Origin: Nocardioides sp. YIM 152315
GTDB lineage: Bacteria; Actinomycetota; Actinomycetes; Propionibacteriales; Nocardioidaceae
Assembly (NCBI RefSeq): GCF_029210375.1
Contig: NZ_JARGER010000019.1
Span: forward strand, 1-54,299
Direction: 5' to 3'
Length of the DNA: 54,299 bases
The stretch's first letter is position 1; each line of letters opens with the position of its first letter. The translations under genes were made by a program, and so were the position numbers. Positions 42,978-51,623 of this stretch are shown here, one piece after another. The notes under the pieces are model-generated. The model had not been told where the DNA came from and did no database searches. It saw only the letters and a program-made list of their open reading frames with translations.

Positions 42978-43092
42978 GGGTCAAGTGTGTCAGATGTGTC
43001 GACTTGTTCACTCGACCTTGGACGGTACGCCGGGCGGCCACCGGCCCCGCACCGGCGCGGTCGGACCGAGGTTCGGGAGGGGGTGTTGCCGG

Positions 43093-43133
43093 GTTACTGA
43101 CGGGTACGTAGGATGGATGTTACCGACGAGTAC
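43093..43133. promoter_or_regulatory. Two GTTACYGACGRGTAC sites flanking TAGGAT at the acyl-CoA dehydrogenase promoter
   Basis: Copies at 43093-43107 and 43119-43133 differ at two of 15 bases. They bracket the -10 TAGGAT (43109-43114): one covers the -35/-10 spacer, the other the start site. The pattern recurs at the etfD promoter (28054). Confidence 0.6.
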
Positions 43134-43175
43134 CGTCCGAGGCTTTCTCGGAGATCCCAGGCTGAAGGTGGGGCT

Positions 43176-45047
43176 GTGAGCCACTACAAGAGCAACATCC
43201 GCGACATCGAGTTCAACCTGTTCGAGGTCCTCGGACGCGACCAGGTGCTGGGCACCGGTCCGTTCGCCGAGGTCGACACCGAGACCGCCCGCGCGATCCT
43301 CGCGGAGGTCGACCGGCTCGCCCGCGAGGACCTCGCCGAGTCGTTCGTGGACGCCGACCGCAACCCACCGGTCTTCGACCCGCAGACCCACACCGCTCCC
43401 CTGCCCGAGTCGTTCAAGAAGAGCTACCAGGCCTGGATGGACGCCGAGTACTGGCGCCTCACGACGTTCGCCGAGCTCGGCGGCACGCCCGCGCCGTCCA
43501 GCGTCTGCTGGGCGATGGGCGAGCTGGTGCTCGGCGCCAACCCCGCCATCTGGATGTACGGCGCGGGCCCGATGTTCGCGGGCGTGCTGTGGCGCAACGG
43601 CAACGAGCGCGACCGCAGGATCGCCCAGCTGGTCGTCGACAAGGGGTGGAACACCACGATGGTGCTCACCGAGCCCGACGCCGGCTCCGACGTCGGCGCC
43701 GGCCGCACCAGGGCGACCCCGAACGACGACGGCACCTGGAACATCGAGGGCGTCAAGCGGTTCATCACCTCCGCCGAGGGCGACCTCTCCGACCAGATCA
43801 TCCACATGGTGCTGGCCCGGCCGGTCGGCGTCGAGGGCGCGGGCGGCCCCGGCACCAAGGGCCTCTCCCTCTTCATCGTGCCGAAGTACCACTTCGACGT
43901 GGAGACCGGCGAGCTCGGCGAGCGCAACGGCGCCTACGTCACCAACGTCGAGCACAAGATGGGCATCAAGGTGTCCAACACCTGCGAGCTGACCTTCGGC
44001 GACCCGGGCGTCGGCGGCGGCGAGCCGGCGGTCGGCTACCTGCTCGGCGAGGTGCACAACGGCATCGCGCAGATGTTCCAGGTGATCGAGAACGCCCGCA
44101 TGATGGTCGGCACCAAGGCCATCGCCACGCTCTCGACCGGCTACCTCAACGCGCTCGAGTTCGCCAGTGAGCGGGTCCAGGGCGCCGACCTCACGCAGTC
44201 CTCCGACAAGACCGCACCGCGCGTGACGATCACGCACCACCCCGACGTGCGCCGCTCGCTGATGACGCAGAAGTCGTACGCCGAGGCGATGCGTGCGCTC
44301 GTGCTCTACACCGCCACCTGGCAGGACCGGGTGATGCTCGCCGAGCACCGCGTGAAGACCGAGGGCGGTGAGCGCGACGAGCTGGCCGAGAAGGTCAACG
44401 ACCTGCTGCTGCCGATCGTGAAGGGCTACGGCTCGGAGCGCTCGTGGGTGCTGCTGGGCACCGAGTCGCTGCAGACATTCGGCGGCTCCGGCTTCCTGCA
44501 GGAGTACCCGATCGAGCAGTACGTCCGCGACGCCAAGATCGACACGCTCTACGAGGGCACCACCGCGATCCAGGGTCAGGACTTCTTCTTCCGCAAGATC
44601 GTCAAGGACCAGGGCGCCGCGCTCGGTCACCTGGCCGGCGAGATCAAGCAGTTCGTCGACAGCGAGGCCGGCAACGGTCGCCTCAAGCTCGAGCGCGAGC
44701 TGCTGGCCACGGCCCTCGACGACGCGCAGGGGATCGTCGGCCACCTGATCAACGACCTGATGTCCGCCCAGGACGAGGTCCGCAACATCTACAAGGTCGG
44801 CCTCAACACCAGCCGCCTGCTGATGGTCCTCGGCGACGTCGTCTGCTCGTGGCTGCTGCTGCGCCAGGCCGAGGTCGCGCTGGCGAAGCTCGGTGGCGAC
44901 CCTGGCAAGGACATGGCGTTCTACGAGGGCAAGGTCGCCGCAGCGCAGTTCTTCGCCCAGAACGTGCTGCCGAAGATCTCCGCCGAGCGAGTCCTGGTCG
45001 AGTCGACCGACCTCTCGATCATGGACCTCGACGAGTCCGCCTTCTGA
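43176..45047 (+). CDS. Acyl-CoA dehydrogenase (FadE5-like, long form)
   Basis: 623 residues, matching the roughly 600-residue actinobacterial branch with an extra C-terminal helical domain. It begins [29 protein letters not shown] is the FAD/acyl binding motif, [15 protein letters not shown] the beta-domain motif, and [16 protein letters not shown] carries the likely catalytic Glu in YEGT. It catalyses the first step of fatty-acyl-CoA beta-oxidation and passes electrons to ETF, hence to EtfD (encoded at 28180). GTG 43176 has GAAGG upstream; the frame is open earlier, but the family start is here. Confidence 0.93.
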   Translation: MSHYKSNIRDIEFNLFEVLGRDQVLGTGPFAEVDTETARAILAEVDRLAREDLAESFVDADRNPPVFDPQTHTAPLPESFKKSYQAWMDAEYWRLTTFAELGGTPAPSSVCWAMGELVLGANPAIWMYGAGPMFAGVLWRNGNERDRRIAQLVVDKGWNTTMVLTEPDAGSDVGAGRTRATPNDDGTWNIEGVKRFITSAEGDLSDQIIHMVLARPVGVEGAGGPGTKGLSLFIVPKYHFDVETGELGERNGAYVTNVEHKMGIKVSNTCELTFGDPGVGGGEPAVGYLLGEVHNGIAQMFQVIENARMMVGTKAIATLSTGYLNALEFASERVQGADLTQSSDKTAPRVTITHHPDVRRSLMTQKSYAEAMRALVLYTATWQDRVMLAEHRVKTEGGERDELAEKVNDLLLPIVKGYGSERSWVLLGTESLQTFGGSGFLQEYPIEQYVRDAKIDTLYEGTTAIQGQDFFFRKIVKDQGAALGHLAGEIKQFVDSEAGNGRLKLERELLATALDDAQGIVGHLINDLMSAQDEVRNIYKVGLNTSRLLMVLGDVVCSWLLLRQAEVALAKLGGDPGKDMAFYEGKVAAAQFFAQNVLPKISAERVLVESTDLSIMDLDESAF

Positions 45048-45053
45048 GCGACC

Positions 45054-45122
45054 GACGCCGACCCGCCCGACGTAGTTGGACGGTGAGCTCGCGAGCTCGC
45101 TCATTTCGGGCGGGTCGGCGTC
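45054..45122. terminator. Bidirectional terminator with 17-bp perfect arms
   Basis: GACGCCGACCCGCCCGA (45054-45070) is exactly inverted at 45106-45122. A second palindrome, GAGCTCGCGAGCTC, lies in the loop. It separates the convergent acyl-CoA dehydrogenase and MocR genes, touching the MocR stop. Confidence 0.8.
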
Positions 45123-46491
45123 ATCTCAGCGACTCTCCGATGACCTGGGTGCCGCGCTCGAACGAGCCGGGGTCGGGGCCGGAGAAGTTGAGGCGCACGA
45201 AGCAGCCGGCGGGCTCGGCCGGGAACCACTCGTCGCCGGGCGCGATCACGACGCCCTCGGCCTCGCAGTCGCCCGCGAGTCGGCGTACGTCGGTGCCGTC
45301 GGGCAGCCGCAGCCAGAGGTTGAGCCCGCCCGCGGGCAGCTCGAAGGTCGCCTGCGGCACGTGCTCACGCACGGCGGCGGCGAGCAGGTCGCGGCGGGCG
45401 CCGAGCTGGCGGCGCAGGGCCCGCAGGTGCGTGCGCCACGACGGCTGTGTCACCACGTCGAGGGCGACGGCCTGGAGCAGTCCGCTGACGTACATCGACT
45501 CGGCCTCGACGTCGGCCAGGATCCGCTCGCGGGCGGGCCCGCGAACGACGACGCCGGCGACCCGCACCGACGGCGACACGCTCTTGGTGAGCGACCGCAG
45601 GTGGACGACGTGCCCGCTGCCGTCCCGTGCCGCGAGCGGGACCGGCTCGGCGTCGATCCCGAAGTCGTGCGCCCAGTCGTCCTCGATCAGGAACGCGCCG
45701 TGGTCGCGGACCAGGTCGAGCACCCGCTCCGCGACGTCCGGCGACCACCGGGCGCCGGTCGGGTTCGCGAAGCTGGGCTGGGCGTAGAACGCACGCGCAC
45801 CGGTGCGTGCGAAGGCACGGGCGAGCTCGTCCGGGTCCGGGCCGTGGCGACCGCTGGGCACCGGCACCACCTCGACCCCGACCTGGGCGGCGGCGAGGAT
45901 GGCACCCCAGTAGGTCGGCGACTCGACCACCAGCGGCCGTCCCGCGCCGACCAGTGACCGGAACGCGGTGGCGAGGCCGCTCTGGCTGCCCGGGACGACG
46001 ACCACGTCGTTGGCGGCCGCGCCCACCTCGGCCGCGAACCACGCCTGCAGCTCGGGCAGGCCCGCCGACGGCGGGCGGGTGACCGCGGCGTCGCGGCGCG
46101 CCGCCCTGGCGTAGGCGGAGCGGACCAGCCGGTGCGGGAGCAGCTCGCGGTCCGGGTAGCCGGAGTGCAGCGCGACGGCGTCGCTCGGGGCGGTGCGCAG
46201 CGCGACGGAGCGGCGCAGGCCGCGCCGCGGCTGGGCGCCCAGCGCCGCGGTCTGCCACCCGTGGTCGTGCGGGCGCAGGGCGCTCATCTCGCGGACGAAC
46301 GTCCCCACCCCGGGCCGGGTCTCGACGGCTCCCCGGGTGGCGAGCGCGCGCAGCGCCTTCTGGACGGTGACGGGGCTGACGCCGTGCTCGGCGACGAGCG
46401 CGCGGGTCGAGGGCAGCCGCGCCCCGGGCGGCGCCTCGGCGATCCAGGCGTGCAGGCTCGCAACGATCCGCGAACTGCTATCGTCGTTCAT
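45121..46491 (-). CDS. MocR-like (GntR-aminotransferase) PLP-dependent regulator
   Basis: 456 residues. N-terminal GntR winged helix (residues 5-70: LPSTRALVAEHGVSPVTVQKALRALATRGAVETRPGVGTF). C-terminal aminotransferase class I-like domain with GSQSGLATAFRSL, SPTYWGAI, QPSFANPTGARW, EDDWAHDFG and the PLP lysine in LRSLTKSVSPSVR. It probably regulates the divergent EamA exporter whose start codon overlaps its own. The inverted repeat GCTATCGT-N15-ACGATAGC spans both starts. Confidence 0.92.
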   Translation of the reverse strand: MNDDSSSRIVASLHAWIAEAPPGARLPSTRALVAEHGVSPVTVQKALRALATRGAVETRPGVGTFVREMSALRPHDHGWQTAALGAQPRRGLRRSVALRTAPSDAVALHSGYPDRELLPHRLVRSAYARAARRDAAVTRPPSAGLPELQAWFAAEVGAAANDVVVVPGSQSGLATAFRSLVGAGRPLVVESPTYWGAILAAAQVGVEVVPVPSGRHGPDPDELARAFARTGARAFYAQPSFANPTGARWSPDVAERVLDLVRDHGAFLIEDDWAHDFGIDAEPVPLAARDGSGHVVHLRSLTKSVSPSVRVAGVVVRGPARERILADVEAESMYVSGLLQAVALDVVTQPSWRTHLRALRRQLGARRDLLAAAVREHVPQATFELPAGGLNLWLRLPDGTDVRRLAGDCEAEGVVIAPGDEWFPAEPAGCFVRLNFSGPDPGSFERGTQVIGESLR

Positions 46492-46507
46492 GAAGCAGCA
46501 CGATAGC
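46477..46507. promoter_or_regulatory. Inverted repeat GCTATCGT-N15-ACGATAGC at overlapping start codons
   Basis: Each arm contains TATCGT, a TANNNT -10. The left arm lies 5 nt before the plus-strand ATG (46490). The right arm, read on the minus strand, lies 8 nt before the minus-strand ATG (46491). The repeat is thus both a candidate MocR operator and the two -10 elements. Confidence 0.55.
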
Positions 46508-47443
46508 GCTACTCTTCCCCGGCTGGCGCCGCTACCGACGTCCCGGAGCGGTCCCGGATGGGGCCTGCTCGGCGTCCTGGCCTTCTCGTTCACGGTGCCC
46601 TTCACGCGCATCGCCGTCGACAACGGGATGCACCCGCTCTTCGTCGGGTGCGGCAGGGCGGTGGTCGCCGCCGCGCTCGCGGGCGTCGCCCTCGCGGCGA
46701 CCCGCCAGGGCCGGCCGCGCGGCCGGCAGTGGGTGCGGCTGGCCGTGGTCGGCGCCGGCGTGGTGGTCGGCTTCCCGGTGCTGACGTCGTTCGCGCTGAC
46801 CACGGCGTCGGCCACGCACGGCGCCGTGGTGATCGCGCTGCTGCCCGCGGCCACGGCAGTCATGGCCGTGCTGCGCGGGCACGAGCGGCCGCCGACGGCG
46901 TTCTGGGTGCTCGCCGCCTGCGGCGCGGTCGCCGCCGTCGTCTTCGCCGCGCTCCAGGGCGGCGGCCTCGGCGGCCTGCACCGGTCGGACCTGCTGCTCT
47001 TCGGCGCGGTGCTCGCCGCGGCCATCGGGTACGCCGAGGGCGGGTTGCTCTCCCGCGAGCTGGGGCCGTGGCAGACGGTGTCGTGGGCGCTCGTGCTGGC
47101 GGCTCCGGCGATGGCGGTGGGCACCGCCGTCGCCGCCGCCCACCAGCCGCCGGACGCCGGGGCGGGGGAGTGGGCGGCCTTCGCCTACCTCGCCGTCGTG
47201 AGCATGTACCTCGGCTTCTTCGCCTGGTACCACGGGCTCGCGATCGGCCCGATGACGCAGGTGAGCCAGGTGCAGCTGGTGCAGCCGGTGCTGACGATCG
47301 GCTGGGCGGCCCTGCTTCTCGGCGAGCAGGTCACCTGGACCACCGTCGTGGGCGGCACGGCCGTGATCGCGTGTGCGGGCACGGCCGTGCGGGTCAGGCT
47401 CGACGCAGGGAGGCGCCGGCGGCGCGACGTACGGCGTCCGTGA
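46490..47443 (+). CDS. EamA/DMT family transporter
   Basis: 317 residues with about ten transmembrane helices in two EamA repeats (WGLLGVLAFSFTVPFTRIAVDNGMHPLFVGCGRA; LGEQVTWTTVVGGTAVIACAG at the end). Drug/metabolite exporters of this type export amino acids or related metabolites. Its ATG overlaps the divergent MocR ATG by two bases. The 3' end overlaps convergent lysG by 50 nt. Confidence 0.88.
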   Translation: MKQHDSATLPRLAPLPTSRSGPGWGLLGVLAFSFTVPFTRIAVDNGMHPLFVGCGRAVVAAALAGVALAATRQGRPRGRQWVRLAVVGAGVVVGFPVLTSFALTTASATHGAVVIALLPAATAVMAVLRGHERPPTAFWVLAACGAVAAVVFAALQGGGLGGLHRSDLLLFGAVLAAAIGYAEGGLLSRELGPWQTVSWALVLAAPAMAVGTAVAAAHQPPDAGAGEWAAFAYLAVVSMYLGFFAWYHGLAIGPMTQVSQVQLVQPVLTIGWAALLLGEQVTWTTVVGGTAVIACAGTAVRVRLDAGRRRRRDVRRP

Positions 47444-48260
47444 GCCGGTCGAGCACCGGCGAGTCCAGACGCCAGCGCTGCCAGTGCAGGGGCACGTCGA
47501 CGTGCAGGCGGCTGCCGAGCGGCACCAGCCGGTCGTCCAGCTGGGGGACCGGGATCATCCCCCAGCCGAGGCCGAGGCGCACGGCCTCGAGGAAGTCGGC
47601 CGACGTCGGCACGCGATGGACCACGGGCGGCTCGGCGATCCCGCGCGCGGCGAGGAGGTCGTGCTGCAGGCCGTCCTTCTCGTTGAACACCACCATCGGC
47701 ATCGCCGCCCAGTCGGGGCCGCGGCCGCGCCGCCATCGGTCGGCGACCTCGGGGGTCGCCGCGGGCACGTAGCGCAGCCGCCCGAGGTGCTCGACCGAGC
47801 AGCCCTGCACCGCGACCGGCTCGGAGGTGACCGCGGCCAGGACGCCGCCGCTGCGCAGCAGGTCGGCGGAGAACGCCTGGTCCTCGACGTGCAACCGCAG
47901 CGCGACGTCGCCCCAGCCGGCGACCTCGGCGAGGGTCCCGCGAAACCAGGTGGCGAGCGAGTCGGCGTTCACGGCGACCGGCACGTCGACGACGGAGGCG
48001 TGCCCGTGCGCGAGCGCGTCACGGACCTCGTCGTGGAGGAGGTGCGTCTGCCGGGCCAGCCGGAGCAGCACCTCGCCCTCGGCGGTCGGTCGGCACGGCG
48101 TGGTGCGCTGCACGACCACGCGGCCGACCTGCGACTCGAGGGCACGGATGCGCTGGCTGATCGCGGACGGCGTCACGTGCAGCGCCCGGGCAGCGGCCTC
48201 GAACGTGCCGTGGTCGGCGATCGCGACGAGGGCAGCGAGCTGGGACGGCGCGAGGTCCAT
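47394..48260 (-). CDS. lysG: LysG/ArgP-type LysR regulator
   Basis: 288 residues. N-terminal LysR HTH (LAALVAIADHGTFEAAARALHVTPSAISQRIRALE), then the ArgP-like effector domain (RTTPCRPTAEGEVLLRLARQ, NADSLATWF). It is divergent from lysE, the standard arrangement in which LysG with lysine or arginine activates the exporter gene. The 69-nt spacer is locally AT-rich, with AATG-N12-CATT (48272-48291) as a possible LysG-binding dyad. Confidence 0.9.
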   Translation of the reverse strand: MDLAPSQLAALVAIADHGTFEAAARALHVTPSAISQRIRALESQVGRVVVQRTTPCRPTAEGEVLLRLARQTHLLHDEVRDALAHGHASVVDVPVAVNADSLATWFRGTLAEVAGWGDVALRLHVEDQAFSADLLRSGGVLAAVTSEPVAVQGCSVEHLGRLRYVPAATPEVADRWRRGRGPDWAAMPMVVFNEKDGLQHDLLAARGIAEPPVVHRVPTSADFLEAVRLGLGWGMIPVPQLDDRLVPLGSRLHVDVPLHWQRWRLDSPVLDRLTDAVRRAAGASLRRA

Positions 48261-48317
48261 GAAGCCATGCTAATGGTTGTTGAAAATCATTCGCTGGCCT
48301 TCATCGTGACCGCGTCC

Positions 48318-48323
48318 TAGCGT
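48318..48323 (+). promoter_or_regulatory. -10 element TAGCGT, leaderless lysE promoter
   Basis: TAGCGT lies 6 nt before GTG 48330, with no ribosome-binding site between. Confidence 0.5.
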
Positions 48324-48329
48324 GGCCGC

Positions 48330-48938
48330 GTGCTCGACTCCCTCTTCGCCGGACTGGTGACCGGCCTGTCGCTCATCGTGGCGATCGGCGCGCAGAACGC
48401 CTTCGTGCTGCGCCAGGGACTCGCACGCGAGCACGTCGGCCCGGTCGTCGCGATCTGCACCCTCTCGGACGTGGTGCTGATCACCGCCGGCGTCGCGGGC
48501 ATCGGCACGATCGTCGAGCGAGCGCCATGGGCGATCGACCTGATCCGATGGCTCGGCGTCGCCTTCCTGACCTGGTACGGCGTGAGCTCGCTGCTGCGGG
48601 CGCGCGGGTCCGAGTCGCTGCACGCGAACGGCAACGGCGGCGCCGGCACGTCGCGACGGGGCGCGGCGCTCAGGGCGCTCGCGCTCACCTGGCTCAACCC
48701 GCACGTCTACCTCGACACCGTGCTGCTGCTCGGCTCGATCGCCAACCACGAGGGCTCGGTCGGGCGCTGGTGGTTCGCGGTCGGCGCTTGCGCCGGGAGC
48801 ACCCTGTGGTTCTGCGGGCTCGGCTTCGGCGCCCGTCGGGCGAGCGGGCTGCTGTCGCGGCCACGCGCGTGGCAGGTCCTCGACGTGCTGATCGGGGTCA
48901 CGATGCTGGCGATCGCCGTCTCGCTCGCGATCGGCTGA
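48330..48938 (+). CDS. lysE: LysE/ArgO family basic amino acid exporter
   Basis: 202 residues with five to six transmembrane helices. FAGLVTGLSLIVAIGAQNAFVLRQGL is the diagnostic LysE N-terminus, with the conserved Ala-x-Gly-Ala-Gln-Asn-Ala. LTWLNPHVYLDTVLLLGSIA is the conserved Asn-Pro helix. It exports lysine/arginine when internal levels rise. Pairing with divergent lysG confirms the assignment. Confidence 0.93.
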   Translation: MLDSLFAGLVTGLSLIVAIGAQNAFVLRQGLAREHVGPVVAICTLSDVVLITAGVAGIGTIVERAPWAIDLIRWLGVAFLTWYGVSSLLRARGSESLHANGNGGAGTSRRGAALRALALTWLNPHVYLDTVLLLGSIANHEGSVGRWWFAVGACAGSTLWFCGLGFGARRASGLLSRPRAWQVLDVLIGVTMLAIAVSLAIG

Positions 48939-48959
48939 GGCGGAGTCGGGCACGACCAC

Positions 48960-48965
48960 TAGGGT
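48960..48965 (+). promoter_or_regulatory. -10 element TAGGGT, leaderless promoter
   Basis: TAGGGT lies 7 nt before ATG 48973; the GTG at 48964 overlaps it and is therefore an unlikely start. Confidence 0.5.
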
Positions 48966-48972
48966 GCAGGGC

Positions 48973-49788
48973 ATGTCGGACCAGCAGCTCCTGAGCGAGT
49001 ACGTCGAGGTGTGGTGGCAGGCGATCAACGACTTCACCGAGCTGCTGGAGGAGCTCGACGAGTCGGACTGGGCGACGCCCACCGACCTCCCCGGCTGGGA
49101 CGTGAAGGCGGTCGCGTCGCACATCGCCCACCTCGAGAGCAGGCTCGCCGGGCAGCCCGAGGAGTCCGCCGACGTCGGCGAGCCGCCGCACGTCACCGGC
49201 ATGATGGGGCTCTACACCGAGATCGGCGTGGTCAACCGCCGCGAGGCGAGCCCCGACGCGATCATCAACGAGATCCGCTCGGCCGCGACCGCTCGCCACA
49301 CCGCGCTGCTGGCCGACCCGCCGACCGACCCGGCTGCCAAGCCGGAGCCCATCTTCGGCGGGGTGCCGTGGGACTGGCGGACGCTCCTGCGCAACCGCCC
49401 GCTCGACGTCTGGATGCACGAGCAGGACATCCGCCGCGCGGTCGACCGACCGGGCGGCATGGACTCGGCGGCCGCGCGGCACACGGCCGACTACCTCGCC
49501 GAGGCACTCGGGTACGTCGTCGCGAAGCGCGTCGGCGCGCCCGCGGGCACGACGGTCGTGCTCGAGCTCGACGGCAGCTCGCCGTTCGCCTTCGGGGTCG
49601 ACGAGTCGGGCCGGGGCGAGCGGCTGCCCGACCTACCCGCCGAGCCGGCCGTCCTGCTGCGCATGGAGCGCGAGGCCTTCATCCGGCTGGCCGGTGGGCG
49701 CTGCCTGCCCGACCCCGGGACGGTGGAGGTCGTCGGCGACGAGGAGCTCGCGCGGCGCATCCTCGACGCGATGGCCACCACGCCGTGA
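48973..49788 (+). CDS. Mycothiol-dependent maleylpyruvate isomerase/DinB-like family protein (TIGR03083)
   Basis: 271 residues. The DinB-like four-helix bundle carries the metal-ligand motifs LPGWDVKAVASHIAHLE (His) and LDVWMHEQDIRRAV (His and acidic residues). A C-terminal SCP2-like alpha/beta part ends the protein (FIRLAGGRCLPDPGTVEVVGDEELARRILD). The family includes the mycothiol-dependent maleylpyruvate isomerase and thiol transferases. Exact reaction unknown. GTGA overlap couples it to the downstream SDR gene. Confidence 0.85.
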   Translation: MSDQQLLSEYVEVWWQAINDFTELLEELDESDWATPTDLPGWDVKAVASHIAHLESRLAGQPEESADVGEPPHVTGMMGLYTEIGVVNRREASPDAIINEIRSAATARHTALLADPPTDPAAKPEPIFGGVPWDWRTLLRNRPLDVWMHEQDIRRAVDRPGGMDSAAARHTADYLAEALGYVVAKRVGAPAGTTVVLELDGSSPFAFGVDESGRGERLPDLPAEPAVLLRMEREAFIRLAGGRCLPDPGTVEVVGDEELARRILDAMATTP

Positions 49789-50723
49789 GCCGCGCCGACC
49801 GCTGGACCACTGCCGACCTCCCCGAGCTGACCGATCGCACGGTCCTGGTCACCGGCACGACGGTCGGCGGCCTCGGACACTTCACGTCCCTCGAGCTGGC
49901 CCGCCGCGGCGCGCGGGTCGTGCTCACCGGCCGCAACCCGGCCCGGGTCGCGGAGACCCGACAGGCGATCCTCGACGAGGCGCCCGGGGCGGCGCTGGAG
50001 CAGGTCGAGCTCGACCTGGCCGACCTGTCCTCGGTGCGCCGTGCGGCCGCGGCCGTCGCCGGCCTGGGCCCGATCGACGTGCTGGTCAACAACGCGGGCG
50101 TGATGGGCACGCCGTACTCCCGCACCCCCGACGGCCTCGAGCTGCAGATGGCGACCAACCACTTCGGCCCCTTCCTGCTGACCGGGCTGCTGCTGCCCCA
50201 GCTCATCGCGTCGGAGCACGCGCGGGTCGTGACGGTGTCGTCGCAGATGCACCGCGTCGCGCGCTCCGCGCCGCTCGACGACCCGCGCACGTCGCACGGC
50301 CGCTACCGGCGCTGGCCGGCCTACGGCCAGTCGAAGCTCTCCAACCTCCTCTTCACCTACGAGCTCGAGCGGCGGCTGCGGCGCGCGGAGCTGCCGGTCA
50401 AGGCGCTGGCGGCGCACCCCGGCTTCGCGTCGACCCACCTGGCCGCGAACGGTCAGTACGGCCGCTCGACGGGCGGCATCGCCTCGGTGCTCGACGGCGC
50501 GATCAAGGTGGTCTCGCCCAACACCGCCGCGCGCGGTGCCTGGCCGACGCTGATGGCGGCGACGGCCGACCTGCCCGGCGCGTCGTACGTCGGACCGGAC
50601 GGCTTCATGGAGTGGGGCGGCCGCCCGCGGGTCACGAGCAGCAACCGGCTCTCGTACGACGAGACCACCCAGCGCCGGCTCTGGCAGCTCAGCGAGCAGA
50701 CCGTCGGCATCACCTACCCCTGA
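49785..50723 (+). CDS. Short-chain dehydrogenase/reductase
   Basis: 312 residues, similar to retinol-dehydrogenase/WW-domain-oxidoreductase-type SDRs. The NAD(P)-binding loop is [10 protein letters not shown], with one more residue than the standard TGxxxGxG. NNAGVMG, the catalytic YGQSK (YxxxK) and AHPGF are present, so it should be active. C-terminus has DLPGASYVGPDGFMEWGG. GTG overlaps the preceding stop. Substrate unknown. Confidence 0.9.
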   Translation: MSRADRWTTADLPELTDRTVLVTGTTVGGLGHFTSLELARRGARVVLTGRNPARVAETRQAILDEAPGAALEQVELDLADLSSVRRAAAAVAGLGPIDVLVNNAGVMGTPYSRTPDGLELQMATNHFGPFLLTGLLLPQLIASEHARVVTVSSQMHRVARSAPLDDPRTSHGRYRRWPAYGQSKLSNLLFTYELERRLRRAELPVKALAAHPGFASTHLAANGQYGRSTGGIASVLDGAIKVVSPNTAARGAWPTLMAATADLPGASYVGPDGFMEWGGRPRVTSSNRLSYDETTQRRLWQLSEQTVGITYP

Positions 50724-50805
50724 CGGCCCCGGCTCCGACCAAAGTCATGCGGGTGTGGACCCGCGACCGATGTGGGCGACGCCGCCCGTGGGCGAACGTG
50801 GACCG

Positions 50806-51453
50806 GTGAGCACGCAGACCTGGACGTCGACCGTCGACGGTCGCACCCACCGCGTGGAGGCCGAGGAGGGCTTCCGCCGCCGGGTCCGCTGGTACGTCGA
50901 CGACGAGCTCGCGGCCGAGAAGAGGTCGGCCGACGAGAAGATCCGGCTCGAGGCGCCCGCGGGGCGGCTCCTCGTCCGGTTCACCACGCTCGGCGCGCCG
51001 CGGCGCGCGACGCTGCTCTGCGGCGACGGGCCGCTCGACGACGGCATCGACCTGACGCCCGAGCCGGACTCGAAGGCGGCCCGGCACGAGCAGGCCGTAC
51101 GGGACCATCCGGAGCGGTATGCCCTGGTCCAGGCCGCCGGCGGGGTCGCCAAGGTCGTCGTCCCGATCCTGCTGACCGTGCTGCTCGCGCGGGTCGCGTT
51201 CTCGCTGCCGCTGCCCTCGATCCCGACCCCCGACCTGCCCTCGCTGCCGCGGCCCGACCTGCCCTCGCTCCCCCTGCCCGATCTCCCCGACCTGCCGGAC
51301 TGGTCGCCGCCCGGATGGGTCGAGCGGGTGCTCGACGTGGCGCACTACGTGTGGCCCGTGGTGCTCGCCTACGTGCTCGCCCGCGCCGAGATCCGGCGCC
51401 GACGCCGGCAGGACGATCAGCGGCGACAGGACGACCCCGGCGAGTCGCGCTGA
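50806..51453 (+). CDS. Membrane protein with Pro-Leu-Pro repeats between two helices
   Basis: 215 residues. A soluble N-terminal part (residues 1-110, beta-rich) precedes a transmembrane helix (about 120-137), a rigid Pro/Leu repeat (SLPLPSIPTPDLPSLPRPD... repeated PDLPSLP units, residues 138-170), and a second helix (about 180-200) with an Arg-rich end. GTG 50806 is preferred to the in-frame GTG 50755 because family-like sequence begins there. No known family. Confidence 0.6.
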   Translation: MSTQTWTSTVDGRTHRVEAEEGFRRRVRWYVDDELAAEKRSADEKIRLEAPAGRLLVRFTTLGAPRRATLLCGDGPLDDGIDLTPEPDSKAARHEQAVRDHPERYALVQAAGGVAKVVVPILLTVLLARVAFSLPLPSIPTPDLPSLPRPDLPSLPLPDLPDLPDWSPPGWVERVLDVAHYVWPVVLAYVLARAEIRRRRRQDDQRRQDDPGESR

Positions 51454-51623
51454 TCCCGCGCGCCGGCAGTCGCTAGCATCACCGTCGACGGTCGTCCGGG
51501 CACAGGAGGTGCGGGGCGGGCGTCGGCCCCGGGTGCCGCACGCAACTCTCGTTGTATCGGGTCACACACGCGGGGCCGGCACGCGGTAGCTGCCTCCAGG
51601 GACGGGGAAGCCCCTCGAGGCGG
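51454..51623. other. Convergent intergenic region
   Basis: 170 nt between two converging genes. It holds several GC-rich short inverted repeats (for example GGGG-AAG-CCCC at 51604-51614) but no convincing gene. A 26-codon frame after AGGAGG near 51507 is not supported by codon bias or similarity. Confidence 0.4.

Noticed and set aside
43008..45104. A 698-codon minus-strand frame opposite the acyl-CoA dehydrogenase
   Set aside because: Shadow of a highly conserved plus-strand enzyme; composition is repetitive Val/Asp/Leu/Gly.
51480..51600. A possible riboswitch or short ORF between converging genes
   Set aside because: No conserved riboswitch core could be matched, no downstream gene is in the right orientation, and the 26-codon frame after AGGAGG has no support.
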